Below, piece by piece: positions 1-6,688 of a DNA stretch of 8,575 nucleotides (its first letter is position 1; each line of letters opens with the position of its first letter). The notes below the pieces were generated by a model. That model searched no databases, was not told the origin of the DNA, and saw only the letters and a list, made by a program, of their open reading frames with translations. This stretch comes from Candidatus Bathyarchaeota archaeon (GTDB lineage: Archaea; Thermoproteota; Bathyarchaeia; TCS64). The DNA is taken from NCBI GenBank assembly GCA_937877765.1, contig CALGBN010000321.1, positions 1 through 8,575 of the forward strand. Direction: 5' to 3'. Made by a program: the position numbers and the translations under genes.

Positions 1-38
1 CTAATTCGTCGGCAGCGTCAGATGTGTATAAGAGACAG
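1..38 (+). other. Nextera sequencing adapter (artificial sequence)
   Basis: This is not genomic. Positions 6-38 match the Nextera Read 1 transposase adapter and end with the mosaic-end core AGATGTGTATAAGAGACAG at 20-38. The first five bases, CTAAT, match the end of an i5 index (CGTCTAAT) whose reverse complement appears in full at the other end of the contig. An open frame beginning at the ATG at 22 would start a protein with MCIRDS, which is translated adapter and not a real N-terminus. Genomic sequence starts at 39. Confidence 0.98.
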
Positions 39-1194
39 CATCATATCTCAGTTAGAGTGGATAGGAGTGTTTGATACCACCTTAAACAAAGAAGCATACT
101 TCCGTGTTGATACAAGCCTCAACCCATTGGAGATTGAGAAGGATATCGGTAACGCGTCAATCGTGATGAATCCAGCGAATAACTACAATATTGCAGTTCT
201 GACAAGACTCGGGAACATCTACTACAGTGAATACCCGATACCAGTAACGCCGGGAACTGGAGGTGGAGGGGGAAACTTCAGTAGCCAATATTATACAAAT
301 TATCAGTCGGTTGACAATCACCCAGAGACGGCTGTTGGTACGCATAGTTTCTTCGCTGCAATGAAGGGGCAACCAGATGGCGTTATGAATACTCTTATAG
401 AGGGGTCCCCCCCAGCTCAAGCTCCAAACACAACTATTCTAATCAACTATGAGTCATTTGAGGAAGTGTTTCCTCCGTTAGACTGGGATGAGAACCCGCC
501 GGGTAATAGGTGGGCAGCTGAGACTGATCAAGCATATGATGGAATATACTCAGCTGATTTCGACGGACAGGCAAATGGTAGATCAGGGGAATTGCTTAGC
601 CCAGTGTTTGATACAAGCGATGCATCAAACATAACGTTAGATTTCTGGTATCAGGATAGTAACTTGGATGCAGGCGAGTTCTTGCTAGAGTTCTGGGATG
701 GAGCAAATTGGGACCTAATAGCTGATCTAAGTAATGATCCGGAAGACGTATGGAATAATTTCAGGCAATCATTCACAGACCCCCAGTATCTTATCGTTGA
801 CTTCCAGATACGATGGCGTGCAAATGATGTTGAGGGTGGAGGAGAAACAGCCTATTTTGACTATGTTTACCTTGAAAAGGAAGTTGGTTTAGCCAGCACT
901 AGTTATGAGCTTGACTTAGAGGTAGAATGGACTGGACTACCTCAGGCAACATACGAGTACCTTAGCGTCTACGGCGGAATACAAGGAGCCGAGAACCTAT
1001 TTGTAGAGGTTTGGGATGGTTCCCAGTATGTCACCTTGATAGTTGATGTTCAACCCGGATGGAACAGCGTTGATGTATCCACGTACCATACCAATTCCAC
1101 GTTTAATATACGATTCAAAGACGCCACACAACTTGGTGACGTGGTACAGGAAAACTGGGAAATTGACGCGCTTTTCCTTAATCTCTGGGACTAG
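39..1194 (+). CDS. Secreted/surface multi-domain beta-sandwich protein, C-terminal fragment (5' truncated)
   Basis: This is the C-terminal 384 codons of a larger protein. The first whole genomic codon is at 40 and the stop is TAG at 1192-1194; the start lies off the contig. The composition is typical of an extracellular protein: rich in Asn, Asp, Gly, Ser and Tyr, poor in Lys, and without Cys in the genomic part. A strand-rich N-terminal stretch is followed by a flexible linker with five glycines near 250-280. Next comes a module with VGTHS followed by PDGVMNTLIEG at about 337-405. Then a jelly-roll or MAM-like domain (about 445-885) carries NYESFEE, WDGANWD and a FDYVYL ending. A second beta-sandwich (about 890-1190) carries WDGSQYV and ends in NLWD. 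The two sandwiches look related (WDGxxW/Y core, closing Asp-aromatic strand). There is no C-terminal membrane helix or sorting motif, so any anchor or signal peptide must be in the missing part. The exact function is unknown; S-layer, adhesin or secreted enzyme accessory domains are all possible. Confidence 0.8.
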
Positions 1195-1203
1195 AAAAGA
1201 GGT

Positions 1204-2334
1204 TTAGCCCATTAGGGCGTGCTTGATGCCCTTGCGAGCCTTCAAAGTATCAATAGACTTCTGAGCATCACTGACATGGAACTTGTGAGTAACAATCTCA
1301 TCAAGAGGCAGCCTATCAGCTGCAAGCCTCATCAAGTCCAATACTGTGCCGAACTGGGTCGGTGGATACGTCCATGAGCCCAGTATATCCATGTCCTTGT
1401 TACAGATGGTATGCGGATTGATGAGCACTGGACCAGGGTTCGTATAGTGACCCACCTCAACATATTTGCCTCCACGACGAGTCATATCAATACCCTCGGG
1501 TACGGCTGCTGGGACACCTACTGCCTCAATAACCACGTCACCGCCGAGACCATTTGTGAGCCTCTGAACCTCCTTGACTCGCTCCTCAGCGGTCTTCATC
1601 TGCCTCATATCAATAACATGATCAGCGCCAAGCTTCTCAGCCATAGCGAGACGCTCATCTACCATATCAACGCTGATTATCTTACCAGCACCAGCTAGCT
1701 TCGCAGTCGCGATAGCAAGCAAACCAATGGCTCCTGCTCCCTGAACCACAACACTCTGTCCTACACCGAAGCCCTCACCGAAGGTAGGCATACCCGGTGC
1801 ATAAGCACGTTCAAGAGCTCTGCTACTGACAGCCATAGGCTCAGTGAGTACGGCTACCTCTGGTGTTACCTCATCGGGCACCTTATAGACCCAGAACTTT
1901 TCCGCATTAACATAGATTTTCTCAGCCCAGCCACCAAACAGGTGTGGTTTCTCGGCGCTAGTCATGTTGACGCCCATCACCTTGCGTCCTGTACAGAGAG
2001 TGGGCTTGTGCGGCATGAAACGGCAGAAGTAACAGTCTCCACAGTACCTGTTGGTACCTGGAACAACTACAACCCTGTCTCCTACATCAAGCCCCTGACC
2101 ACGTACCTCGTAGCCCTTGGCTTCCTCGCCTATCTCTTCTATTACTCCAACCCATTCATGACCGGGGATCACAGGGAAAGGAATGCTCATGTTTCCCTCA
2201 TAGAGGTGCATATCTGTGCCACAGACGCCGCAAAGCTCCATCTTCATCAGGAACCCGTTGGGCTCAACCTCTGGCTCAGGGTAATCAACTACCTTGAGCT
2301 TTCTTTCATCTTCAAGAATCGCTGCTTTTACCAT
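1204..2334 (-). CDS. Zinc-dependent medium-chain alcohol dehydrogenase, threonine/polyol dehydrogenase-like
   Basis: A full-length 376-residue member of the zinc-containing MDR family, which oxidises an alcohol to a ketone or aldehyde with a nicotinamide cofactor in the cytoplasm. The catalytic zinc region is CGVCGTD (Cys35) with GHE (His59, Glu60). The structural zinc site is Cys98, Cys101, Cys104 and Cys114. The Rossmann motif GAGAIG is at 199-204, and the second strand ends in Asp223, which suggests NAD(H) rather than NADP(H). CGVCGTDMHLYEG resembles threonine and sorbitol dehydrogenases, but the substrate cannot be fixed from sequence. Start is ATG with its A at 2334; there is no clear Shine-Dalgarno. 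It lies 39 bases downstream of the zinc hydrolase gene on the same strand, so cotranscription is likely. Its stop is 9 bases from the stop of the convergent surface-protein gene. Only a weak T-tract (TCTTTTC on the minus strand) follows, so the two transcripts may overlap at their 3' ends. Confidence 0.9.
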   Translation of the reverse strand: MVKAAILEDERKLKVVDYPEPEVEPNGFLMKMELCGVCGTDMHLYEGNMSIPFPVIPGHEWVGVIEEIGEEAKGYEVRGQGLDVGDRVVVVPGTNRYCGDCYFCRFMPHKPTLCTGRKVMGVNMTSAEKPHLFGGWAEKIYVNAEKFWVYKVPDEVTPEVAVLTEPMAVSSRALERAYAPGMPTFGEGFGVGQSVVVQGAGAIGLLAIATAKLAGAGKIISVDMVDERLAMAEKLGADHVIDMRQMKTAEERVKEVQRLTNGLGGDVVIEAVGVPAAVPEGIDMTRRGGKYVEVGHYTNPGPVLINPHTICNKDMDILGSWTYPPTQFGTVLDLMRLAADRLPLDEIVTHKFHVSDAQKSIDTLKARKGIKHALMG

Positions 2335-2373
2335 GGGAAAAACATGGAGGTAAGAGAATATTACATCATCGGG

Positions 2374-3429
2374 TCACTCGATCCACTTGCTGTCACGATA
2401 ATCCGCTATAGCCAAGACCTCGCTCTGAGGATTGACGAGTCCACTGACTCTGCAGGCGTAGATCAATCCATCACAAGGAGACTTGATCTGCTCAAGCTCC
2501 TCGAAGCTATAGGGGTTATAGATCGTACCCAGTACCTCACCCTCGGAGACATCCCTTGGAGGCTTACCAATACCTACATCACTTGCCTCCATATCAGAGA
2601 CAAAGTAGCCGCCAACAGTAGCCCGAACGTGAGGAGCATAAACAAAGTAGAACTGTTTCTCGGGAAGCTCAGGCAGACCCTCAAGCATACCAAGATGCTT
2701 CATCACATTCAAGGTACCTTTCACACCTACTCTTTCACACTCAGCCTCGAACACCTCACCATGACCACCGCCTCCGATCTCAGGTACCGCACTAGGTATA
2801 CCGAGAGTTCCAGCGTAACTAGTCATAGGCATGAAGGTACTGCTGCCTATACTGCCCGGTGGATCATGGAGTATACCTAGTCCGAATACTCGCGCCATCT
2901 CTTTGCTTGGTGGATCAAGGTTGAATAGCATCTTGTTTAGCGCCATTCCACTCATCTGACCGTGATAATCCAGTATATGGGTGCATTTTGACACCAGTTC
3001 ATCGCTAATAGCCGCTGCTATCCGCATGGTAAGACTAACATCAGTAGGATTCATACTGCCAAACAGGGGTGTAGACCGTTTTCCGGGGAAAACCCTGTTC
3101 ATGTTACTAAAATCAACTGTCTCTTCAGGGGGATTCGGCGTGTTACGCGTCATATGAGCAAAACTATACGGGTTTGCTACAGGCACTGCAATTATTGTGC
3201 CTTTTAGCTCATCGGATCTGGTTTTCTGGACAACGGTGCGTATGATCCTGTTCTGATAATACTCTGTACCATGGATATTCGCGTAAAGCCCTAGTACGGA
3301 TCCGGGTTCAGCGCCTTTTATCACGTGAACAGGCACATAGAGCATGTTTCCATCAAGCATCTGGACTATCTCAAGCTTATGATAAGACTTGGAGTCAAAG
3401 TCAATAGAGTCGAGGTTGAGAAAGGTCAT
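2374..3429 (-). CDS. Succinylglutamate desuccinylase/aspartoacylase-like zinc hydrolase (M14 family)
   Basis: A 351-residue protein of the AstE/AspA branch of the zinc carboxypeptidase fold. Such enzymes cleave an acyl or related amide bond from a small substrate. Predicted zinc ligands are His53 and Glu56 (NIHGTE) and His156 (LDYHG); the general base is Glu217 (PEIGG). NMNRVFPG at 109-116 matches the family's Asn-Arg substrate-binding motif. Residues about 258-345 form the usual C-terminal beta-barrel (VRATVGGYF, EGEVLGTIYN, SPCDGLIY, NPQSEVLAIAD). There is no signal peptide, so it is cytoplasmic. The start ATG has its A at 3429. A TATA-like element centred about 27 bases upstream would give an essentially leaderless mRNA, in keeping with the lack of a Shine-Dalgarno. 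It is first in a probable two-gene operon with the zinc dehydrogenase, and diverges from the molybdoenzyme gene. The specific substrate (N-acyl amino acid or other) is unknown. Confidence 0.88.
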   Translation of the reverse strand: MTFLNLDSIDFDSKSYHKLEIVQMLDGNMLYVPVHVIKGAEPGSVLGLYANIHGTEYYQNRIIRTVVQKTRSDELKGTIIAVPVANPYSFAHMTRNTPNPPEETVDFSNMNRVFPGKRSTPLFGSMNPTDVSLTMRIAAAISDELVSKCTHILDYHGQMSGMALNKMLFNLDPPSKEMARVFGLGILHDPPGSIGSSTFMPMTSYAGTLGIPSAVPEIGGGGHGEVFEAECERVGVKGTLNVMKHLGMLEGLPELPEKQFYFVYAPHVRATVGGYFVSDMEASDVGIGKPPRDVSEGEVLGTIYNPYSFEELEQIKSPCDGLIYACRVSGLVNPQSEVLAIADYRDSKWIE

Positions 3430-3452
3430 AATAAAGTCTCATCGATTATGTG

Positions 3453-3460
3453 ATAAAAGA
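3453..3460. promoter_or_regulatory. Putative shared (bidirectional) TATA-like element between divergent genes
   Basis: ATAAAAGA sits in the 50-base gap between the divergent hydrolase (start 3429, minus) and molybdoenzyme (start 3480, plus). Its centre at about 3456.5 is 24 bases from the plus-strand ATG and 27 from the minus-strand ATG. Both distances fit an archaeal TATA box serving leaderless transcripts. Whether one element serves both directions, or two weaker overlapping ones do, cannot be told by eye. Confidence 0.45.
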
Positions 3461-3479
3461 TAAGCGAGACTATTGGGTG

Positions 3480-5504
3480 ATGACCATTCTGGAGACCAAA
3501 ACTTTCTGCGGTAAGATGTGCGGAGCCTCATGCGGCATCATAGTCACAGTAGAGGACGGCAAGATCACAGACATCAAAGGAGACCCTGATTACCCACCAA
3601 CAAGAGGCTTCATCTGTGCAAAAGGACGCGTATTCCCAGAGCTAGTCTATCACCCAGATAGAATCACAAGACCACTGATACGCGATGGACCAAGAGGCTC
3701 TGGTCAGTGGCGGGAAATCTCCACAGAGAATGCCCTAGAATACATCAAAGAAAAGATCAACGCCATCACAAAGGAATACGGCTCAGAGACAGTTGTACTA
3801 CATAGGGGAGCCCACCGAAACGACTTGGTTACAGATATGCTCATCAGGCTCGGGAAAGCCATTGGGACACCAAACATCGCCAACCTCGACAATGTATGTA
3901 GTATGGCGAGAGTCTTCGCTGATAACTACACGTATGGTACTAAGAGCTTCCCCGACACCGTTACACCGAGCAAATGCATACTGGTCTGGGGACGAAACAG
4001 CCTAGAAACCGGCAGCGAGAGCATGATCAACATCTTCCCAGCAGCTAAAAGAAACAAAGCCAGATTACTAGTCATCGATCCACGGAAAACCAGCATCGCT
4101 GCACAGGCAACCCAGTGGATCAAACCCAAACCAAGCAGCGACGGCTACCTAGCACTAGCCTTGATCAAGACCATAATAGATGAAGAAATCTATGATGCTG
4201 ATTTCGTTACAAACTGGACCATAGGATTCGACAAACTAAGGCAACTGGTCTCCGAGTACAGCTACGAGATGCTATCTGAAGCCATATGGATACCAGTTAC
4301 AGACTTCAAACGCTTCGCACGTACCTACGCCACCACAAAACCCGCCTCAATACAGACAGGCAACCCCATAGACCAGACACCAAACGCGTTCCACACAGCC
4401 CGCCTCATCTCATTACTACGAGCCATCACAGGAAACCTCGACGCCCCCGGCGGAGACTACCTCACCAACCTCTCACCCATAAGAAACCTCCAAGACACCC
4501 CAGACAAAAGCAACAAACCCATGATAGGCAAAGAATACGTCATAGCATCCGACGCCTATCTCACTCCAAGTCAAGAAACATTCAAAGCAGCCCTAACAGG
4601 GAAACCCTACCCGGTGAAAGCAAGCATCCTCATGGGCACAAACCCCCTACTCACCTACCCGAACACCGAGAAAACACGGGAAGCCATGCTGAAGCTTGAT
4701 CTCATCGTCGCAGTCGAATACTTCCAGACCGAGACCACCGAGATAGCAGACATCATACTCCCAGCGGCACCACAAAACGAATACGAGGACCTGAGCCCGA
4801 GACCCGGACACATCAATACACGCCCCAAACTGGTAGAACCCCCGGGCGAAGCCCGATCAGACATCCAGTGGATCAACTTACTAGCCGAAGCTCTGGGCGT
4901 AGGGGACCAGTTCTGGGAAACAGAGGAACAGGTCTTTGATTATGTGCTTGAGCCCATCGGTAGGACCTACAGGGAACTAGTAGAAAACGGCACACATTGG
5001 ATGCCCAGACACTACCATAAACACCTGTCAACTGGATTCAACACACCCTCAGGCAAGGTAGAGATATACAGCAAAAGACTAGCTGAAAAGGGAATTAGCC
5101 CCCTCCCAAAGATAATTCATCAAGCCACAAATACAGAGGAATATCCTCTGGTCCTTACCACAGGCAAAGACTATTACAGCTATCATAGCAGCTGGAGACA
5201 GCTACCCAGTCTACGAAAAAGGTCTCGGGAGCCATACGTGGAGCTACACCCCGAGACCATCAAGCAACATGGGCTTGAAGAAGACGGATACGCGGTTATT
5301 GAGACCAAAGAGGGAAGCATCACTCAACGAGTCAAATCCAACCCCAGTCTAGACCCAAGAATAGTCTACGCTGCATTCGGGTGGGGCAAGAAAGCAAACC
5401 TTAACCGCCTCACAAGCGGGGATACGCCCCTCTGTCCAGCCATGGGAGCAGTCACACACAGAGGAATCCCCTGTAGAATAAACCCAAAGTCACATAACAG
5501 ATAA
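3480..5504 (+). CDS. Molybdopterin (Mo/W-bisMGD) oxidoreductase, DMSO-reductase superfamily, substrate unknown
   Basis: A complete cytoplasmic molybdopterin-dinucleotide enzyme (COG0243/BisC-like). The ATG at 3480 gives 674 residues. A GTG at 3450 would add ten residues (MIKDKRDYWV), but 3480 fits the TATA-like element at 3453-3460 and a leaderless mRNA. Numbering from 3480: an N-terminal [4Fe-4S] site at Cys10, Cys14, Cys18 and Cys46 (CX3CX3CX27C); Cys140 in DNVCSMAR, the likely metal ligand; a cofactor-binding core with WGRN, VIDPR and MGTNPL; and a C-terminal dinucleotide-binding domain from about 553 (YPLVLTTGKDYYSYH, ending in PCRINP). There is no twin-arginine signal and no membrane segment. 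Length is in the usual range. No electron-transfer or membrane subunit gene is adjacent. Candidates include formate dehydrogenase-like, thiosulfate/polysulfide reductase-like and the non-redox acetylene hydratase-like branch; the sequence alone does not decide. Third codon positions are strongly A/C-rich around 4280-4880. Confidence 0.9.
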   Translation: MTILETKTFCGKMCGASCGIIVTVEDGKITDIKGDPDYPPTRGFICAKGRVFPELVYHPDRITRPLIRDGPRGSGQWREISTENALEYIKEKINAITKEYGSETVVLHRGAHRNDLVTDMLIRLGKAIGTPNIANLDNVCSMARVFADNYTYGTKSFPDTVTPSKCILVWGRNSLETGSESMINIFPAAKRNKARLLVIDPRKTSIAAQATQWIKPKPSSDGYLALALIKTIIDEEIYDADFVTNWTIGFDKLRQLVSEYSYEMLSEAIWIPVTDFKRFARTYATTKPASIQTGNPIDQTPNAFHTARLISLLRAITGNLDAPGGDYLTNLSPIRNLQDTPDKSNKPMIGKEYVIASDAYLTPSQETFKAALTGKPYPVKASILMGTNPLLTYPNTEKTREAMLKLDLIVAVEYFQTETTEIADIILPAAPQNEYEDLSPRPGHINTRPKLVEPPGEARSDIQWINLLAEALGVGDQFWETEEQVFDYVLEPIGRTYRELVENGTHWMPRHYHKHLSTGFNTPSGKVEIYSKRLAEKGISPLPKIIHQATNTEEYPLVLTTGKDYYSYHSSWRQLPSLRKRSREPYVELHPETIKQHGLEEDGYAVIETKEGSITQRVKSNPSLDPRIVYAAFGWGKKANLNRLTSGDTPLCPAMGAVTHRGIPCRINPKSHNR

Positions 5505-5552
5505 AAACCAGAAAAAAATTTTCCCCAAAGTTCCCACCAGTAGACACCAAAC

Positions 5553-5560
5553 AAATAAAC
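5553..5560 (+). promoter_or_regulatory. Possible TATA box for the glutamine amidotransferase gene
   Basis: AAATAAAC lies about 31 bases before the ATG at 5588, inside the 83-base gap after the molybdoenzyme stop. The spacing would put transcription start near 5583, giving a leaderless or nearly leaderless mRNA, which fits the absence of a Shine-Dalgarno. The match to the archaeal consensus is weak. The rest of the gap holds only an A7-T4-C4 run at 5512-5526 and no convincing terminator. Confidence 0.35.
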
Positions 5561-5587
5561 CCCCACCGAATACTCCTACTGATTAAG

Positions 5588-6631
5588 ATGAATTGCCAAC
5601 TCGCATCCTACATAGGAGACAGGGACATCAACAAGGTGCTCCTAGACGCCATCAAGTACCAAGAACCCCTCTACGGGGGACACGCCACAGGTATGGGCGT
5701 CATCAAAGGAGACCAGATAGAGTTTGTAAAAGCAGCCGGACCCCTTGAGCATGTAAAGAAGACTCACCCAGAGATCCTGGAACTCAAAGGAACCTGCGGA
5801 ATAGCCCACAGCAGATACAGCGACAACGCAGCAAAAAACGTAGACTACAACTTAGACGAGATGGCGCACCCCTACATCAGCGACGATGGTAAACTTGCGT
5901 TGATGCATAACGGGAGCATTGCCAACTACAAAAAGCTCTGGAAGGAACTAGAAAAGGAACACACCTTCAGAAGCTACGGTGAGGCAGTTAATGACATCAC
6001 CGACAGCGAGGTAGCAGTACACATGTTAAGCGATGCTCTAGAACAAGGCATGAATATGATTGAAGCCTTCCAGAACATCGCACCACAACTCACAGGCACA
6101 TTCCTATTAACGGTTCTAAACACCGATGAACCTGACACCATCTACATCTGCAACTGGTACCAGCCATGCTACATAGCAATAGGAAAAGACGAAATCATGT
6201 TCGTCAGCAGCCGACGCGGACTCAAAGACATGGCAAAACAGATGGACAGGGTATTCCAGCCACCAAAAAACAGCGTCATGAAGCTAACACGAGGCAACAT
6301 CGAGATACATGAGATGGACCCAGACAGGGAGATTCCTCAACTGGTGATGAACACCCCCAAAGCCATCAAGCTAATCAAAGAAAAGATCAAAGCAGAAAAA
6401 CGCCTAGACGTAAGACAACTATTCTACGGATTACACCCAGAGGGCTGGGCAAAGGTATTTGATGTAACACCAGAGGAGTGGACTGCTTATCGTAAGGCGG
6501 GAATCTATGTGATGAACCCGTATTTTGAGCTCCTTGAGGCACTTGTTGAGGCAGGTGAACTTGTGGAAAGTATTGATCCTCGTTCAGAGGGCGGTAACAT
6601 GGTTCCTAGGTTCAGCTATGTGCTGGCTTAG
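5588..6631 (+). CDS. Stand-alone class II (Ntn) glutamine amidotransferase with C-terminal extension
   Basis: A 347-residue protein whose first ~240 residues form a class II glutamine amidotransferase (GlmS/PurF N-domain type), which releases ammonia from glutamine. Active-site equivalents are visible: nucleophile Cys3 (CQLASYIG aligns with the CGIVGYIG start of GlmS), Arg76 in GIAHSR, Asn108-Gly109 in MHNGSIANY, and Asp139 in TDSE. In this family the nucleophile must be the N-terminal residue after Met removal; here an extra Asn separates Met from Cys, and no in-frame start codon abuts the Cys codon. No synthase, isomerase or phosphoribosyl domain follows. Residues about 250-347 form a helical extension ending in a possible winged-helix-like segment (VEAGELVES...PRFSYVLA). 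No partner enzyme is adjacent, so the ammonia acceptor is unknown. Codon use changes from C/A-ending to T/G-ending after about 6457. The gene is followed by the iron-uptake promoter 20 bases past its stop. Confidence 0.83.
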   Translation: MNCQLASYIGDRDINKVLLDAIKYQEPLYGGHATGMGVIKGDQIEFVKAAGPLEHVKKTHPEILELKGTCGIAHSRYSDNAAKNVDYNLDEMAHPYISDDGKLALMHNGSIANYKKLWKELEKEHTFRSYGEAVNDITDSEVAVHMLSDALEQGMNMIEAFQNIAPQLTGTFLLTVLNTDEPDTIYICNWYQPCYIAIGKDEIMFVSSRRGLKDMAKQMDRVFQPPKNSVMKLTRGNIEIHEMDPDREIPQLVMNTPKAIKLIKEKIKAEKRLDVRQLFYGLHPEGWAKVFDVTPEEWTAYRKAGIYVMNPYFELLEALVEAGELVESIDPRSEGGNMVPRFSYVLA

Positions 6632-6650
6632 GCGCCCCCAAATACAAATG

Positions 6651-6658
6651 TTTAAATA
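6651..6658 (+). promoter_or_regulatory. Archaeal TATA box of the dtxR-feoA/feoB operon
   Basis: TTTAAATA is a perfect match to the archaeal TATA consensus (TTTAWATA). It is centred about 34 bases before the TTG start at 6689, so transcription should begin near 6680 and give a leader of roughly 8 bases. It directly abuts the palindrome at 6659-6676. Confidence 0.7.
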
Positions 6659-6676
6659 ATTTAGGCTGGCCTAAAT
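6659..6676. promoter_or_regulatory. DtxR-type operator, perfect palindrome
   Basis: ATTTAGGCTGGCCTAAAT is an exact 8-base inverted repeat with a 2-base spacer. The TTAGG...CCTAA arms resemble those of DtxR/IdeR iron boxes. It occupies the space between the TATA box and the predicted transcription start of the operon encoding a DtxR homologue. Bound repressor there would block polymerase or TFB, giving iron-dependent autoregulation. Repressor binding is inferred, not shown. Confidence 0.75.
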
Positions 6677-6688
6677 GTTTGATTAGGT

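Noticed and set aside
36..48. CAGCATCATATCT at the 5' adapter junction also occurs at 8209-8221 inside feoB
   Set aside because: Three of the 13 bases are adapter, the sequences diverge right after, and no longer direct repeat or circular overlap is seen; likely coincidence.
1942..2880. A 312-codon open frame on the plus strand across the dehydrogenase and hydrolase genes
   Set aside because: It lies antisense to two well-supported enzymes with intact motifs, spans the gap between them, and its translation has no recognisable domain. It is a by-product of codon use on the other strand.
3450..3479. GTG at 3450 as the start of the molybdoenzyme
   Set aside because: It would overlap the TATA-like element and leave only 20 bases to the divergent gene; the ten extra residues have no visible motif. 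ATG 3480 fits better, though this is not proven.
4286..4699. A 137-codon open frame in another frame of the molybdoenzyme gene, encoding a His/Pro/Arg-rich polypeptide
   Set aside because: The composition follows directly from the A/C-rich coding strand, the molybdoenzyme frame is intact across it, and there is no start signal of its own.
5505..5587. Possible terminator or small RNA in the gap after the molybdoenzyme gene
   Set aside because: There is an A7-T4-C4 run but no stable hairpin and no good T-tract on the plus strand; not supportable as a terminator or RNA gene.
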